A stretch of 64,000 nucleotides of DNA, taken from contig FO203512.1 of the NCBI GenBank assembly GCA_000967895.1, positions 3,719,531 through 3,783,530 of the forward strand, written 5' to 3'. Positions 9,863 to 20,141 of this stretch are shown here, piece after piece. Source of the DNA: Oleispira antarctica RB-8. Its GTDB lineage: Bacteria; Pseudomonadota; Gammaproteobacteria; Pseudomonadales; Oceanobacteraceae. The translations under genes and the position numbers were made by a program. A model generated the notes under the pieces. That model was not told the origin of the DNA. It did not search any database and saw only the letters and a program-made list of their open reading frames with translations. Within the stretch, counting starts at the first letter, position 1. Every line of letters starts with the position of its first letter.

Positions 9863-10606
9863 TTACGCTGGGTTACAGATTCCTAAAAATTCTTCAGCTT
9901 TAAGTGAAGCACCGCCCACTAAGCCACCATCGATATCTTGCTGTGCAAACAATTCTTTCGCATTGTCCGCTTTCACACTACCACCATAGAGAACATGGCT
10001 ATTCAATGCTAATTTTTCATCTTTCGCAGCCAATAAGCCACGAATAAATGCATGTACTTGCTGCGCTTGCTCTGGAGAAGCTGTTTTTCCAGTACCAATC
10101 GCCCAAACAGGCTCATAGGCAAATACACATTTTGCTAATTGCTGAACATTTAAGCCATTCAACACTGCATTAATTTGTTGTTCAATCACAGCTTCAGTTT
10201 GATTCGCTTCGCGCTCTGCTAGCGTTTCACCAATACAAACATAAGGTATCAAACCTGCATTCAAGGCTGCTTCTGTTTTTGCCAACACATCAGCATCCGT
10301 TTCAGCATAGAGCGTACGACGCTCAGAGTGCCCAACCAATACCGCTTCGCAACCACAGTCAATCATCATACTGGCAGATATTTCGCCCGTATAAGCGCCA
10401 CTGTCATTAGGGTTAATATTCTGACCACCTAATTTAACAGCACTACCCTGCAATTTATCAGACGCCGCCATAAGATACGGAGCCGGAGGAAATACAACGA
10501 CGTCTGTTTGTTGCGGAGCATTTTCGACAATGCTGGCTAACAATTCATTTAACATGACCTTACTGGCATTCATTTTCCAGTTACCAGCCACCAATAGACG
10601 ACGCAT
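9863..10606 (-). CDS. tpiA: triosephosphate isomerase
   Basis: Interconverts dihydroxyacetone phosphate and glyceraldehyde 3-phosphate in glycolysis and gluconeogenesis. The 247-residue TIM barrel has the active-site Lys in NWKMN, the His in GHSERR, the Glu in AYEPVWAIGTG and the phosphate-binding YGGSVKADN and GGLVGGASL loops. I chose the ATG at 10606: a GAGG site lies 5 nt upstream, and an in-frame GTG two codons earlier overlaps that site. Its place between glmM and secG is the Pseudomonas arrangement; E. coli has tpiA elsewhere. Confidence 0.96.
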   Translation of the reverse strand: MRRLLVAGNWKMNASKVMLNELLASIVENAPQQTDVVVFPPAPYLMAASDKLQGSAVKLGGQNINPNDSGAYTGEISASMMIDCGCEAVLVGHSERRTLYAETDADVLAKTEAALNAGLIPYVCIGETLAEREANQTEAVIEQQINAVLNGLNVQQLAKCVFAYEPVWAIGTGKTASPEQAQQVHAFIRGLLAAKDEKLALNSHVLYGGSVKADNAKELFAQQDIDGGLVGGASLKAEEFLGICNPA

Positions 10607-10687
10607 AATCACCTCACGATATAAAACAGGGCGAGATAGTAGCGAAGATAGCCATCTGACTCAAGTAGTAGATGGCTATAATCGCAA

Positions 10688-12022
10688 TTAAGATATAATA
10701 TTTTCAACAATTTCAGCTAATTGCAGTGCTTTTTTAGCAACTAACTCACCGTTTTCACCTTCTACCATAACACGCACAACAGGCTCTGTACCTGATGGGC
10801 GCAGCAGAACCCGACCACGACCATCCAGTTCTGCTTCAACATCCGCCGCTGCCGCTTGTATGGTTTTATCTTTAGCAACATCAATATCTTTATTACGACG
10901 CACATTAATCATTGTTTGTGGACACTTCACCATACCCGACTTAAGCTCATGCAAACTTTTACCGGAATCTTGCAACGCCATCATAATCTGTAATGCTGCG
11001 ACAACACCGTCTCCGGTAGAAGTTGAATCCAAACATAAAAGGTGGCCTGAAGACTCCCCCCCAAAGCGCCAATTATGCTCCTTTAACTGCTGCATCACGT
11101 AGCGGTCGCCCACATTCGCGCGTACAAAATCAATTTTCTCTCTCTTTAGCGCCAACTCTAAGCCTAAATTGCTCATTAGAGTACCCACAACACCACCGCC
11201 TAGACGCTTACGGCTACGAGCATGCATCGCCATAATGTAAAGTAATTCGTCACCATCTACGATTTCACCCTTTTCATCGACCATCACCACACGATCACCG
11301 TCACCGTCAAATCCGATGCCTAAGTCAGCGCGCGTCTCAATCACTTTTTGCTGCAACTGCTTCGGCGAAGTCGAGCCAATATCTTTATTGATATTCAAAC
11401 CATCAGGACTGGTACCAATCGCAATGATTTCAGCACCTAGCTCCTTAAATACTGCCGGCGCAATTTGGTAAGTCGCGCCGTGAGCACAATCCAGTACGAT
11501 GCGACGGCCTTTCAATTTCAAACGACGCACAGTACTTTTGCAGAATTCAATATAACGCCCAGCGGCATCATTAATACGAAATGCTTTACCCAATTTATCA
11601 GAAGAAGCGGTGGTCATTGGCTCATCAAGGTACTTCTCAATTTCTAATTCAATAGCATCGTCAAGCTTAGTACCGTCAGCCGAAAAGAACTTAATGCCAT
11701 TATCATGATAGGCATTATGAGAAGCACTGATCACAATACCAGCATCGGCATGCAACGTACGTGTAAGATAAGCAATGCCTGGGGTTGGCATTGGCCCCAA
11801 CATTCCGCTATCAACGCCTGCGGCGGTTAGGCCGGCCTCCAGTGCTGATTCGAACATATACCCTGATATCCGAGTATCCTTACCGATTAAAATTTTACTT
11901 TTACCCTGCTGAGCGAATACTTTGCCCGCTGCCCAACCAAGCTTCATCACAAATTCTGGGGTAATCGGGTAAGTGCCTACCGCACCACGGATACCGTCGG
12001 TGCCAAAATACTTTCTACTCAT
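10688..12022 (-). CDS. glmM: phosphoglucosamine mutase
   Basis: Converts glucosamine 6-phosphate to glucosamine 1-phosphate, feeding UDP-GlcNAc for peptidoglycan and lipopolysaccharide. At 444 residues it is normal length. It starts with [12 protein letters not shown], has the phosphoserine loop [18 protein letters not shown] near residue 100, the metal loop DGDGDR, the sugar loop GESSGH and the C-terminal phosphate loop [14 protein letters not shown]. It lies 31 bp after folP in the usual ftsH-folP-glmM order. Confidence 0.97.
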   Translation of the reverse strand: MSRKYFGTDGIRGAVGTYPITPEFVMKLGWAAGKVFAQQGKSKILIGKDTRISGYMFESALEAGLTAAGVDSGMLGPMPTPGIAYLTRTLHADAGIVISASHNAYHDNGIKFFSADGTKLDDAIELEIEKYLDEPMTTASSDKLGKAFRINDAAGRYIEFCKSTVRRLKLKGRRIVLDCAHGATYQIAPAVFKELGAEIIAIGTSPDGLNINKDIGSTSPKQLQQKVIETRADLGIGFDGDGDRVVMVDEKGEIVDGDELLYIMAMHARSRKRLGGGVVGTLMSNLGLELALKREKIDFVRANVGDRYVMQQLKEHNWRFGGESSGHLLCLDSTSTGDGVVAALQIMMALQDSGKSLHELKSGMVKCPQTMINVRRNKDIDVAKDKTIQAAAADVEAELDGRGRVLLRPSGTEPVVRVMVEGENGELVAKKALQLAEIVENIIS

Positions 12023-12053
12023 TTCTGACTCATTCCTTGGACTTTTATTTATT

Positions 12054-12905
12054 TTAAGCCAGCGTGGCTTCTACTATTTGCAATGCATCGTAAGTTTCAG
12101 CTACATCATGCACACGCATAATCGCCGCACCCTTCATGGCAGCAATCACCGCCGCTGCAATACTTCCAATCAAGCGTTTATCTGTCGGGCGATTTTGCAA
12201 TATTCGACCAATCATTGTTTTACGTGAAATCCCAACCAATAATGGCAAGCCTAACTGATGAAAAGTTTCTAGTTGATTCAATAACTGGTAATTATGCGTT
12301 AAAGCCTTACCAAAACCAAAGCCGGGATCAAGGATTAAACGCTCTTTACCAATACCAACCGCCGCACAAGCTGTAATTCTTTCAGCTAAAAACACATGAA
12401 TATCCCTTACAACATCATCATAACTCGGTGCTTGCTGCATCGTATTAGGCTGCCCCTGCATATGCATCAAACAAACAGGCAAATCCGTAGCGGCAGCAGC
12501 AGCAAGAGCACCCTCACGCTGCAATGCCCGCACATCATTAATCAAACCCGCCCCAACTGCTGCAGACTGAGTAATAACCTCTGGAGTACTGGTATCAACA
12601 GAAATAATGGTTTCTAAATTCTTATGAATCGCTTCAACAACTGGCACAACTCGGTCGAGCTCTTCTTGCACAGATACTTTGACGGCACCTGGCCGTGTAG
12701 ATTCTCCGCCCACATCAATTAGGGTCGCACCCTGTTTGATCATTTTTTCTGCATGATACAAGGCTTCATCAAGGCTATTATGAGAACCCCCATCAGAAAA
12801 AGAATCTGGGGTGACATTTAAGATCCCCATAATGTTACAGCGACTTAAATCCAGATGCTGCGTCGTACCATTACGTGATCCACATGCTAAAAAATTATTT
12901 TTCAT
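12054..12905 (-). CDS. folP: dihydropteroate synthase
   Basis: Condenses p-aminobenzoate with the pterin pyrophosphate to make dihydropteroate for folate; it is the sulfonamide target. The 283-residue TIM barrel carries [14 protein letters not shown], the [11 protein letters not shown] loop, and the closing ISRKTMIG segment. It sits between ftsH and glmM, as in E. coli, but a strong terminator precedes it after ftsH, so it probably has a promoter in 12906-13033. Confidence 0.96.
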   Translation of the reverse strand: MKNNFLACGSRNGTTQHLDLSRCNIMGILNVTPDSFSDGGSHNSLDEALYHAEKMIKQGATLIDVGGESTRPGAVKVSVQEELDRVVPVVEAIHKNLETIISVDTSTPEVITQSAAVGAGLINDVRALQREGALAAAAATDLPVCLMHMQGQPNTMQQAPSYDDVVRDIHVFLAERITACAAVGIGKERLILDPGFGFGKALTHNYQLLNQLETFHQLGLPLLVGISRKTMIGRILQNRPTDKRLIGSIAAAVIAAMKGAAIMRVHDVAETYDALQIVEATLA

Positions 12906-13033
12906 GCTAATTAAAATTCACTGCTTAATATTTAAGACATTAGGATTTAAAAGTAGACTATTTAGAGAGCAGTGGTTTAGAAGCATTTGTGTAAAAAAAG
13001 CCACAACAGAGTCTCTAATTAAAAGATAGTCCA

Positions 13034-13057
13034 TAAAAAAACGGGCCGTAGCCCGTT
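13034..13057 (-). terminator. intrinsic terminator after ftsH
   Basis: Stem AACGGGC/GCCCGTT (13040-13046 and 13051-13057) with a 4-base loop, followed on the minus strand by TTTTTTT. It lies 25 nt after the ftsH stop and separates ftsH from folP. Confidence 0.88.
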
Positions 13058-13081
13058 ATTTTAAACGATTAATCATTTTAC

Positions 13082-14980
13082 TTACACGTCGACTTTGTCG
13101 CCGGAAGCATCATCTCCATCACTCTGCTCACCCAAGTCAGTCTCTTCAACCGGAGACGCTGGTGAACCACCGTTTTTATCGTCCCAAGAAGCAGGTAATC
13201 GAACTGGCTGGCGATTCATTAAATCGGCTACCTGATTTGAGTCAATCGTTTCATACTCCATTAACGCTTCTTTCATGGATTCTAAAATGTCGCGATTGTC
13301 TTCTAATATCTTTTCAGCTCGAGCGTAACACTCTTCTGTAATACGCTTAATTTCTTGGTCGATTAAACGCGATGTTTCATTCGACACATGGCGCGAGCCA
13401 ATGCCGTCAGAGTCACGAGAGTCATAATCTAAAGGCCCTAATGTATCTGAAAGACCATAGTTAACCACCATCGCACGCGCAAAGTGAGTCGCCATTTTAA
13501 TATCTTGTGAAGCGCCAGTACTCACGCCTTCTTTACCGTAAAGCATTTCTTCGGCAATTCGACCACCATAAGCCGTCGCGATATCGCCCATGATTTTTCT
13601 ACGGCTTTCACTAATACGATCCGCTTCTGGCAAGAAGAAGGTTACACCCAACGCTCGACCGCGCGGAATAATCGTCACCTTATGAACCGGATCATGCTCT
13701 TCCGACAAACAACCAACAATCGCATGCCCAGCTTCGTGATAAGCCGTGCTCTCTTTTTCTTTCTCAGTCATCACCATGGTTTTGCGCTCTGCGCCCATCA
13801 TGATCTTGTCTTTAGCTTTTTCAAACTCTTCCATCGTCACGAGGCTTTTCGCAGCGCGCGCTGAGAAAAGTGCAGATTCGTTCACCAAGTTCGCTAGATC
13901 AGCACCTGAAAAACCAGGGGTTCCGCGTGCAATCACTGAGGCTTTAACATCATCAGCAATTGGCACTTTGCGCATGTGTACTTTTAGAATTTGCTCACGA
14001 CCACGAACATCGGGCAAACCTACAACAACCTGACGGTCAAAACGTCCAGGACGCAACAACGCTTTATCCAATACATCCGCACGGTTAGTTGCAGCAATAA
14101 CGATAACGCCGTCATTGGCTTCAAAACCATCCATCTCAACCAACAACTGGTTAAGCGTTTGCTCGCGCTCATCGTTGCCGCCACCATGACCGCCCCCACG
14201 ACTACGACCAACGGCATCAATCTCATCAATAAAGATGATGCAAGGTGCTTGTTTCTTCGCTTGCTCAAACATGTCGCGCACACGAGACGCACCCACACCG
14301 ACAAACATTTCTACGAAATCAGAACCTGAAATCGAGAAGAAAGGGACTTTCGCTTCACCCGCAATGGCTTTTGCCAATAACGTTTTACCGGTTCCTGGAG
14401 GTCCTTCTAAAAGAACACCACGAGGAATTCGCCCACCCAGACGTTGGTATTTACCCGGATCAACTAAGAAGTCGACCAGCTCTTTAACATCTTCTTTCGC
14501 TTCATCACAACCGGCAACATCGTCAAACGTTGTCTTAATCTGGTCATCACTTAATAACTTTGCCTTGCTCTTGCCGAATGACATTGGGCCGCCTTTACCA
14601 CCGCCACCGCCTTGCATTTGGCGCATGAAGAACATAAAGACTGCAATAATCACTAAAATAGGGAAAGAAGCGACCAATAACTGAGTCCAAATGCTTTGCT
14701 GTTCAGGCTTTTTACCTTCAACCTGCACATTATTATTAAGCAAATCATCGATCAATTTTTCGTCATACGCCGGCAGTATAGAAGTGAAGCTCTCGCCATC
14801 GCTCAATACCCCTTCGATATTCTGACCAGCAATACTGACACGCTCGACCTGGCCGCTGCGCACACTGCTAATGAATTCAGAATACTTGAGCTCTTTGGTT
14901 TGGCTGACATTTTGAAAATTATTAAAAACCGTCATCAATACCGCAGCGATGATGGCCCAAAGCACTAAATTCTTTGCCAT
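13082..14980 (-). CDS. ftsH: ATP-dependent zinc metalloprotease FtsH
   Basis: Membrane-anchored AAA+ protease that degrades LpxC, sigma-32-type regulators and damaged membrane proteins. After the chosen start ([16 protein letters not shown], as in E. coli) it is 632 residues. It has a first membrane segment at 5-21, a periplasmic domain, a second segment near 95-118, a Walker A GPPGTGKT near 195, Walker B IIFIDEID, the second region of homology ending RPGRFDRQ, and the zinc motif HEAGH near 415. An ATG three codons upstream would leave only 1 nt after its GAGG site, so the ATG at 14980 (10 nt spacing) is preferred. It follows rlmE, as in E. coli. Confidence 0.96.
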   Translation of the reverse strand: MAKNLVLWAIIAAVLMTVFNNFQNVSQTKELKYSEFISSVRSGQVERVSIAGQNIEGVLSDGESFTSILPAYDEKLIDDLLNNNVQVEGKKPEQQSIWTQLLVASFPILVIIAVFMFFMRQMQGGGGGKGGPMSFGKSKAKLLSDDQIKTTFDDVAGCDEAKEDVKELVDFLVDPGKYQRLGGRIPRGVLLEGPPGTGKTLLAKAIAGEAKVPFFSISGSDFVEMFVGVGASRVRDMFEQAKKQAPCIIFIDEIDAVGRSRGGGHGGGNDEREQTLNQLLVEMDGFEANDGVIVIAATNRADVLDKALLRPGRFDRQVVVGLPDVRGREQILKVHMRKVPIADDVKASVIARGTPGFSGADLANLVNESALFSARAAKSLVTMEEFEKAKDKIMMGAERKTMVMTEKEKESTAYHEAGHAIVGCLSEEHDPVHKVTIIPRGRALGVTFFLPEADRISESRRKIMGDIATAYGGRIAEEMLYGKEGVSTGASQDIKMATHFARAMVVNYGLSDTLGPLDYDSRDSDGIGSRHVSNETSRLIDQEIKRITEECYARAEKILEDNRDILESMKEALMEYETIDSNQVADLMNRQPVRLPASWDDKNGGSPASPVEETDLGEQSDGDDASGDKVDV

Positions 14981-15008
14981 AACAGGCATACCTCTAATTT
15001 TATATGTA

Positions 15009-15030
15009 GCGTAAGCACTCTAGCTTACGC
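15009..15030 (-). other. inverted repeat in the rlmE-ftsH spacer
   Basis: Perfect 8-bp inverted repeat GCGTAAGC/GCTTACGC with a 6-nt loop, 28 nt upstream of the chosen ftsH start. There is no T-run after it on the minus strand, so it is not a clear terminator. It could be a leader hairpin or a protein-binding site. Confidence 0.45.
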
Positions 15031-15130
15031 AGCTTTTAATCTTATCTCTACTACCTATACGGAGTTAATAGAGAAACAACCGTCATTTATACCTTTCTTT
15101 ACTCTACTAACAACTCTAGCAAAAGATTAA

Positions 15131-15751
15131 CTAACCCTTAAAACCTTTTGCTACCAAATACACTTCACGAGAACGAGCTCGGGATGATTCTGGCTTGCGA
15201 GTCACTACTTTTTGGAACGATGAGCGCATATCTTTTAGATATTCATCAAAGCCTTCCCCATGGAAAACCTTAGCCGCGTAATTACCACCGGGCTTTAATA
15301 CCTGTCGTGCCATGTCCAGTGCCAGCTCAACCAAATACATTGCACCGGGCTGATCTACTGCACTCATCCCACTCATATTGGGGGCCATATCGGAAATTAC
15401 AAGGTCCACAGGACGATTACCGATCACCTTCATCAATTCGTCAAATACCGCTTCTTCAGTAAAATCACCCTGCAAGAAAGTAACCCCGGCAATACCATCC
15501 ATTGGCAAAATATCCGAAGCCACGACTAAACCATGATCCCCCACACGCTTTGCCGCAACTTGCGACCAGCCACCAGGGGCTGAACCTAAATCAACAACGG
15601 TCATTCCTGGCTTGATTAACTTGTCTTTATCGTCGATTTCCATCAGTTTATAACAAGCGCGAGAACGATAACCTTCCTCCTTGGCCTTCATTACATAATG
15701 ATCATTAAAATGCTCATCCATCCAATCATTACTCGATTTTGAACGCGCCAT
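15131..15751 (-). CDS. rlmE: 23S rRNA (uridine(2552)-2'-O)-methyltransferase
   Basis: RlmE (FtsJ/RrmJ) methylates the 2'-O of U2552 in the 23S A loop late in 50S assembly. The 206-residue Rossmann methyltransferase has the SAM motif [13 protein letters not shown] and the K-D-K-E tetrad in [31 protein letters not shown] and [11 protein letters not shown]. The ATG at 15751 is preferred; an in-frame TTG five codons upstream also exists. It is divergent from yhbY with a 111-bp gap and precedes ftsH, matching E. coli. Confidence 0.96.
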   Translation of the reverse strand: MARSKSSNDWMDEHFNDHYVMKAKEEGYRSRACYKLMEIDDKDKLIKPGMTVVDLGSAPGGWSQVAAKRVGDHGLVVASDILPMDGIAGVTFLQGDFTEEAVFDELMKVIGNRPVDLVISDMAPNMSGMSAVDQPGAMYLVELALDMARQVLKPGGNYAAKVFHGEGFDEYLKDMRSSFQKVVTRKPESSRARSREVYLVAKGFKG

Positions 15752-15862
15752 AACTTTATTTCTCAATTGGTTTTCTACAGATTACCGCTTTAAGCGGCAA
15801 ATTCGAATTTATTGCTATATAATCAGAGTTTACCACTTAATTAAGTTAGGCAACCGAATCTG

Positions 15863-16162
15863 ATGGCAATTTCTGCTGAACAAAAGAAAGCAATGCGCTC
15901 TATTGGCCATAATCTAAACCCTGTTGTGACCATAGCCGGTAACGGTTTATCGGAAACTGTATTGGAAGAATTAAACCGTGCTCTTGATGACCACGAGTTA
16001 ATTAAAGTAAAAGTCTCTATTGGCGAACGCGACATGCGCGCTCAAGCTATTGATGACATAGTAAAAGAAACCGGTTCTGAATTGATTCAGAAAATAGGCA
16101 AGGTTGCCTTAATCGTTCGTCGCAACCCAAAAGCTCATCCAAAGCTTTCTAATTTATCCTAG
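15863..16162 (+). CDS. yhbY: ribosome assembly RNA-binding protein YhbY (CRM domain)
   Basis: YhbY is a single CRM-domain protein associated with pre-50S ribosomal particles. The 99-residue product has the whole domain, including IGHNLNPVVTIAGNGLSE and a variant GxxG-type loop (SIGERDMRAQAIDDIV). It is divergent from rlmE, its conserved neighbour. The spacer 15752-15862 should contain both promoters. Confidence 0.94.
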   Translation: MAISAEQKKAMRSIGHNLNPVVTIAGNGLSETVLEELNRALDDHELIKVKVSIGERDMRAQAIDDIVKETGSELIQKIGKVALIVRRNPKAHPKLSNLS

Positions 16163-16181
16163 CACTTTACTAGTATAAATT

Positions 16182-16208
16182 TAGCGCCAGGCAACCATAC
16201 TGGCGCTA
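16182..16208. other. perfect hairpin downstream of yhbY
   Basis: Nine-bp inverted repeat TAGCGCCAG/CTGGCGCTA with a 9-nt loop, 20 nt after the yhbY stop. It lacks a T-run on the plus strand, so it may be a transcript-stabilising 3' hairpin or a weak terminator. The remaining spacer to 16379 contains no gene that I can see. Confidence 0.5.
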
Positions 16209-16379
16209 TCCCTACCCCATCTGTGAGCTATTTTTACCAATATTTCCTCATTGGAAAAACTATATTCTTATAAAATCGAATATTAGTGCTCATATCGCGC
16301 CAGTCACACAAGACCCGTCTAGATAGTTTTGATAGCATAGAGACCCTATTTACTGATCAAATTATTTAGGTTACCGCAC

Positions 16380-17498
16380 ATGTCTCAGATCGTTATTTCC
16401 GGTACAGGTTTATTCATCCCTCCTCATACAATTAGTAACGAAGAGCTAGTGACAGCCTTTAACCAATATGTAGAAAAATTCAACGTCCAGCATGCTGCTG
16501 AAATCAAAGCCGGCGATGTAGAGGCCTTAGTAGGCTCTAGTCCAGAATTCATCGAGAAAGCGTCGGGTATTAAATCTCGCTACGCCATGTACAAAGACGG
16601 CATAATCAATCCTGACATCATGCATCCCACCTTTCCGATGACGGAAGAAGGGAAGACTCCAGAAATGGTAACCATGGGTATCGCTGCCGCCAAACAAGCA
16701 ATGGCAGAAGCGGGTAAAACGGCTGAAGATATTGACCTAGTCATCGTATCAAGCACATTTCGACAGCGCGACTACCCCGGTATTTCGGTAGAAATTCAGC
16801 GCGACTTAGGCATCAAAGGTAGCGCTTACGACATGGGCATTGCCTGTTCATCAGCCACCTTTGGCCTGATAAACGCTTATGCCTCATTAGCCGCAGGTAT
16901 TGCTAAGTGCGTATTATTTGTCAATCCAGAATTCACGACCCCAGGTTTAAACTTTAAGAATCGTGATAGCCACTTTATTTTTGGCGACGTGGCTACCGCG
17001 GCCATTCTTGAACCTGAAGACACCTGCACCAGTGATAGCGCATTCCGCATCATTGGCACTAAACAGATGACCCAGTATTCTGACAATATTCGCAGTGATG
17101 CATCTTATGCAGACTATTGTTTTGATGATTTGCCAGAAGGTCGACCTTTCTTCCAGCAGCAAGGTCGCAAGGTATTTAAAGAACTTCTACCGTTAATCGT
17201 CACCTTTATTTCTGAGCAGCTTGAAGAAAGCGGCCTACAAGCCGAAGAGCTGAAGCGTATGTGGCTCCACCAAGCTAACATCAACATGAATAACTTTGCC
17301 GCCAAAAAATTACTAGGACGCTTACCTACATTAGAAGAAGCGCCGGTCGTATTGGATGAGTTTGCCAATACCGCCTCTTCTGGCTCAGTCATCGCCTTCC
17401 ACAAATACAAAGATGACTTCAAGTCTGGCGAGAAAGGCCTAATTTGTTCATTCGGAGCTGGCTATTCTATTGGTAGCCTGATGGTTGAAAGAGTATAA
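16380..17498 (+). CDS. beta-ketoacyl-ACP synthase III-type condensing enzyme (FabH-like)
   Basis: Thiolase-fold condensing enzyme that joins an acyl-CoA starter to malonyl-ACP. The 372-residue protein is longer than E. coli FabH (317). It has the full KAS III triad: Cys156 in GIACSSATFG, His297 in WLHQANINMNN, Asn330 in FANTASSGS. From memory its N-terminus (ISGTGLFIPPHTISNEELV) resembles the Pseudomonas PA3286 group, which feeds medium-chain acyl-CoA from beta-oxidation into fatty acid synthesis, rather than housekeeping FabH. It stands alone between yhbY and corC. The start has an AGG site 10 nt upstream. The exact starter preference is unknown. Confidence 0.85.
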   Translation: MSQIVISGTGLFIPPHTISNEELVTAFNQYVEKFNVQHAAEIKAGDVEALVGSSPEFIEKASGIKSRYAMYKDGIINPDIMHPTFPMTEEGKTPEMVTMGIAAAKQAMAEAGKTAEDIDLVIVSSTFRQRDYPGISVEIQRDLGIKGSAYDMGIACSSATFGLINAYASLAAGIAKCVLFVNPEFTTPGLNFKNRDSHFIFGDVATAAILEPEDTCTSDSAFRIIGTKQMTQYSDNIRSDASYADYCFDDLPEGRPFFQQQGRKVFKELLPLIVTFISEQLEESGLQAEELKRMWLHQANINMNNFAAKKLLGRLPTLEEAPVVLDEFANTASSGSVIAFHKYKDDFKSGEKGLICSFGAGYSIGSLMVERV

Positions 17499-17584
17499 TA
17501 AATCGCCAAACGCTTGCTTTCTAAGGTTTAGACCTTATAAAGTAAGCATTGAATCATTGTAATTTGAGAGATCAATAATACTCC

Positions 17585-18424
17585 ATGAGCGAAGAGCGAC
17601 TGAGTAGCCAATCTAAAACTTGGCTAGACAAGCTATCAACCTTGTTTTCCGACGATCCGAATGACCGTCAAGATCTAAAAGAAATACTACGAGAAGCCGC
17701 TGAGCGTAACGTAGTCGATACCGAAACACTTTCTATTCTAGAAGGTGCTTTGCAAGTTTCTGACATGCAAGTTCGTGACATCATGGTGCCACGCTCACAA
17801 ATGGTCTGCATTAAAGCCGAAGAATCTCTTAAAGAATTTCTTCCTTCTATTATTGCATCTGCTCACTCTCGCTTCCCTGTACTAGGTGAAGATCAGGATG
17901 AGGTCCTTGGGGTTTTATTAGCCAAAGATTTGATCCCTCTTATTCTGAATGAATCCCTTGAAGACTTTAATATTAAAGATCTTTTACGCGCAGCCGCCTT
18001 TGTTCCAGAAAGTAAACGCCTGAATATTTTATTGAAAGAATTTCGCGCAACCCGCAATCACATGGCCATTGTGGCTGACGAGTTTGGTGGCATTGCAGGT
18101 ATTGTGACAATTGAAGATGTATTAGAACAGATTGTCGGTGAAATCGAAGATGAGCATGATCAAGAAGATGATGATAGCTTCATTAAAGTCCTAGATAATG
18201 ATGTTCGCATGGTTAAAGCACTGACCCCTATCGATGATTTTAATCAGCACTTTGATACTAAATTTGATGACAAAGAATTTGATACCATCGGTGGTATTGT
18301 TATTCAGCACTTTGGCCGCGTACCTGAATGCGATGAAGCAATCACAATCAATGACTGGCGCTTTAAAGTAGTTAATGGCACAGGGCGACGCATTAATTTA
18401 ATGGAAGTCACTCCTGTCGATTAA
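17585..18424 (+). CDS. corC: CorC/HlyC family CBS-domain protein (YbeX)
   Basis: Cytosolic protein of the CorC/HlyC family; its E. coli homologue YbeX lies next to lnt and has been linked to magnesium/cobalt handling and ribosome homeostasis. The 279-residue product has an N-terminal helical region, two CBS domains (starting near VRDIMVPRSQMVCI and LLRAAAFVPESKRLN) and the C-terminal transporter-associated domain (FDTIGGIVIQHFGRVPE). It is followed by an intrinsic terminator before lnt, although the two genes are normally paired. Confidence 0.93.
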   Translation: MSEERLSSQSKTWLDKLSTLFSDDPNDRQDLKEILREAAERNVVDTETLSILEGALQVSDMQVRDIMVPRSQMVCIKAEESLKEFLPSIIASAHSRFPVLGEDQDEVLGVLLAKDLIPLILNESLEDFNIKDLLRAAAFVPESKRLNILLKEFRATRNHMAIVADEFGGIAGIVTIEDVLEQIVGEIEDEHDQEDDDSFIKVLDNDVRMVKALTPIDDFNQHFDTKFDDKEFDTIGGIVIQHFGRVPECDEAITINDWRFKVVNGTGRRINLMEVTPVD

Positions 18425-18451
18425 TTTCGTTTGGTAAAACAGAATGATTAA

Positions 18452-18477
18452 AAAGAAAGCCTAGCGCTTTCTTTTTT
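18452..18477 (+). terminator. intrinsic terminator after corC
   Basis: Stem AAAGAAAGC/GCTTTCTTT (18452-18460 and 18466-18474) with a 5-nt loop, merging into a run of T. It lies between corC and lnt and overlaps the 5' edge of the lnt leader, so it could act as an attenuator for lnt. Confidence 0.8.
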
Positions 18478-18499
18478 GCTTTATACATCAAGGATTTAT

Positions 18500-20014
18500 A
18501 TGCTTCTCATACAAAAACTCATCGCACAGCCGCGTTTAATCGCCTTACTGTCTGGGTTAATCTTTCCTTTTGCCATCGCGCCTTTTTTTCTTTGGCCCAT
18601 CGCCATCCTCTCTCTTATGGGCCTACTTTTTAGCCTACACAAAAGTTCGGCAAAAGAAGCGGCGATTCGCACTTGGTTTTTTGGCTTTGGAAAATTCTCT
18701 GTCGGCGTCTCTTGGATCTATGTCAGCATGCACGACCATGGTGGCACACCTGCAATATTAGCTATATTAATGGTCGGATTGTTCGCTGCTTTTTTAGCAA
18801 CCTTTCCCGCCTTATTTTTGTTTTTCTTTCAGCGTTTTTACAATCAAAAGTCCAACAAGCCGATTATATCCATGCTTGCCTTTGCTGCCTTATGGTTTGC
18901 TTATGAATGGTTCCGTAGCTGGTTCATGACAGGCTTCCCTTGGCTTTTTGCCGGAGACGCACAACTGCATACCTGGCTTAATGGCTGGGCACCTATTTTA
19001 AGTGTTTATGGCCTTTCATTTTTTACCGCATTGACCGCCGCTGCGATTTATTACAGTTTACGAGAGAAACAAGCTGTTTATTTAGCATTTTTAGTCGTCT
19101 GGCCAATTGGCTTTTTACTGCAGAATGTAAGCTGGACAGAAGTCACAAACGAGTTAAAAGTAAGTGCCGTACAGGGAAATATTGCACAAGAAATTAAATG
19201 GCTACCCGAGCAACGCAGTCCCACGATTAACGCCTACCTTGAACAAACACGACAACACTGGGATAGCGATTTAGTACTGTGGCCAGAAACCGCTGTTACT
19301 GTATTAAAAGATCAATTCCAAGCCTACATTGATACGATTAACCAAGAAGCTATTAATAATAAGACGACGCTGATTACAGGCATCCCCTTCCGATATACCC
19401 AAGGTCCTTTTAAAGGTCAATTTCATAACAGTATTCTAGCCATTGGCATGGGCGAGGGGCTATATCACAAACAAAAACTGGTCCCCTTTGGTGAGTACAT
19501 TCCACTAGAGCATATTATTCGTGGCTTGCTGCCGTTCTTTGATTTACCGATGTCGAGCTTCAAAAAGGGTGATAAACATCAGCCGCTCTTAAAAGCAGAA
19601 AAAGATAAGCAGCTTTTTTTAATTGCACCTTTTATCTGCTACGAAATCGTTTATCCAGAATTTGTTGCTAGCATGGCAAAAGAGTCAGACATGCTAATCA
19701 CGATCAGTAACGATGCTTGGTTTGGTGATTCTCTAGGCCCAAAACAACACATGGCGATTGCCCAAATGCGCGCACTAGAAACACAGCGCTATTTATTACG
19801 TTCTACCAATACAGGAATCACGGCACTGGTTAATCATAAAGGTAAGATTGTTAAGCAACTACCCACAAAACAGAGAGCAACACTCACCGCTCTTGCACAA
19901 ACTCGCCAAGGCTCAACACCTTTTATGCTGTTTGGTTTATGGCCTTTATTTATAGTTACAATTTTAATTCTTCTCTTTGGCCTTCACCACAGAAATCCAA
20001 AAGTGAATGACTAA
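18500..20014 (+). CDS. lnt: apolipoprotein N-acyltransferase
   Basis: Inner-membrane enzyme that N-acylates the amino-terminal Cys of lipoproteins, the last step of their maturation. The 504-residue protein has about six membrane helices in the first 210 residues, then a nitrilase domain with the triad Glu263 (LWPETAVT), Lys in KQKLVPFGEY, and Cys380 (APFICYEIVYPE), and a final membrane helix. I chose the ATG at 18500 with AAGGA 6 nt upstream over an in-frame TTG eight codons earlier, which lies in the terminator T-run. Confidence 0.95.
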   Translation: MLLIQKLIAQPRLIALLSGLIFPFAIAPFFLWPIAILSLMGLLFSLHKSSAKEAAIRTWFFGFGKFSVGVSWIYVSMHDHGGTPAILAILMVGLFAAFLATFPALFLFFFQRFYNQKSNKPIISMLAFAALWFAYEWFRSWFMTGFPWLFAGDAQLHTWLNGWAPILSVYGLSFFTALTAAAIYYSLREKQAVYLAFLVVWPIGFLLQNVSWTEVTNELKVSAVQGNIAQEIKWLPEQRSPTINAYLEQTRQHWDSDLVLWPETAVTVLKDQFQAYIDTINQEAINNKTTLITGIPFRYTQGPFKGQFHNSILAIGMGEGLYHKQKLVPFGEYIPLEHIIRGLLPFFDLPMSSFKKGDKHQPLLKAEKDKQLFLIAPFICYEIVYPEFVASMAKESDMLITISNDAWFGDSLGPKQHMAIAQMRALETQRYLLRSTNTGITALVNHKGKIVKQLPTKQRATLTALAQTRQGSTPFMLFGLWPLFIVTILILLFGLHHRNPKVND

Positions 20015-20030
20015 ATAAATCAACGGACAC

Positions 20031-20060
20031 AAAAAAGCTCAGCAAGGCTGAGCTTTTTTT
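20031..20060 (+). terminator. intrinsic terminator after lnt
   Basis: Stem AAAAAAGCTCAGC/GCTGAGCTTTTTTT with a 3-nt loop. It is near-symmetrical, so it may also work on the minus strand for the convergent regulator gene ending at 20142. Confidence 0.92.
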
Positions 20061-20141
20061 GGCCGCTATATTTTCAAACTATTTAATACCTGCTTCAAAG
20101 AACCAAATCACACTGTTAACTGATTTGTTAATATTATTTTT

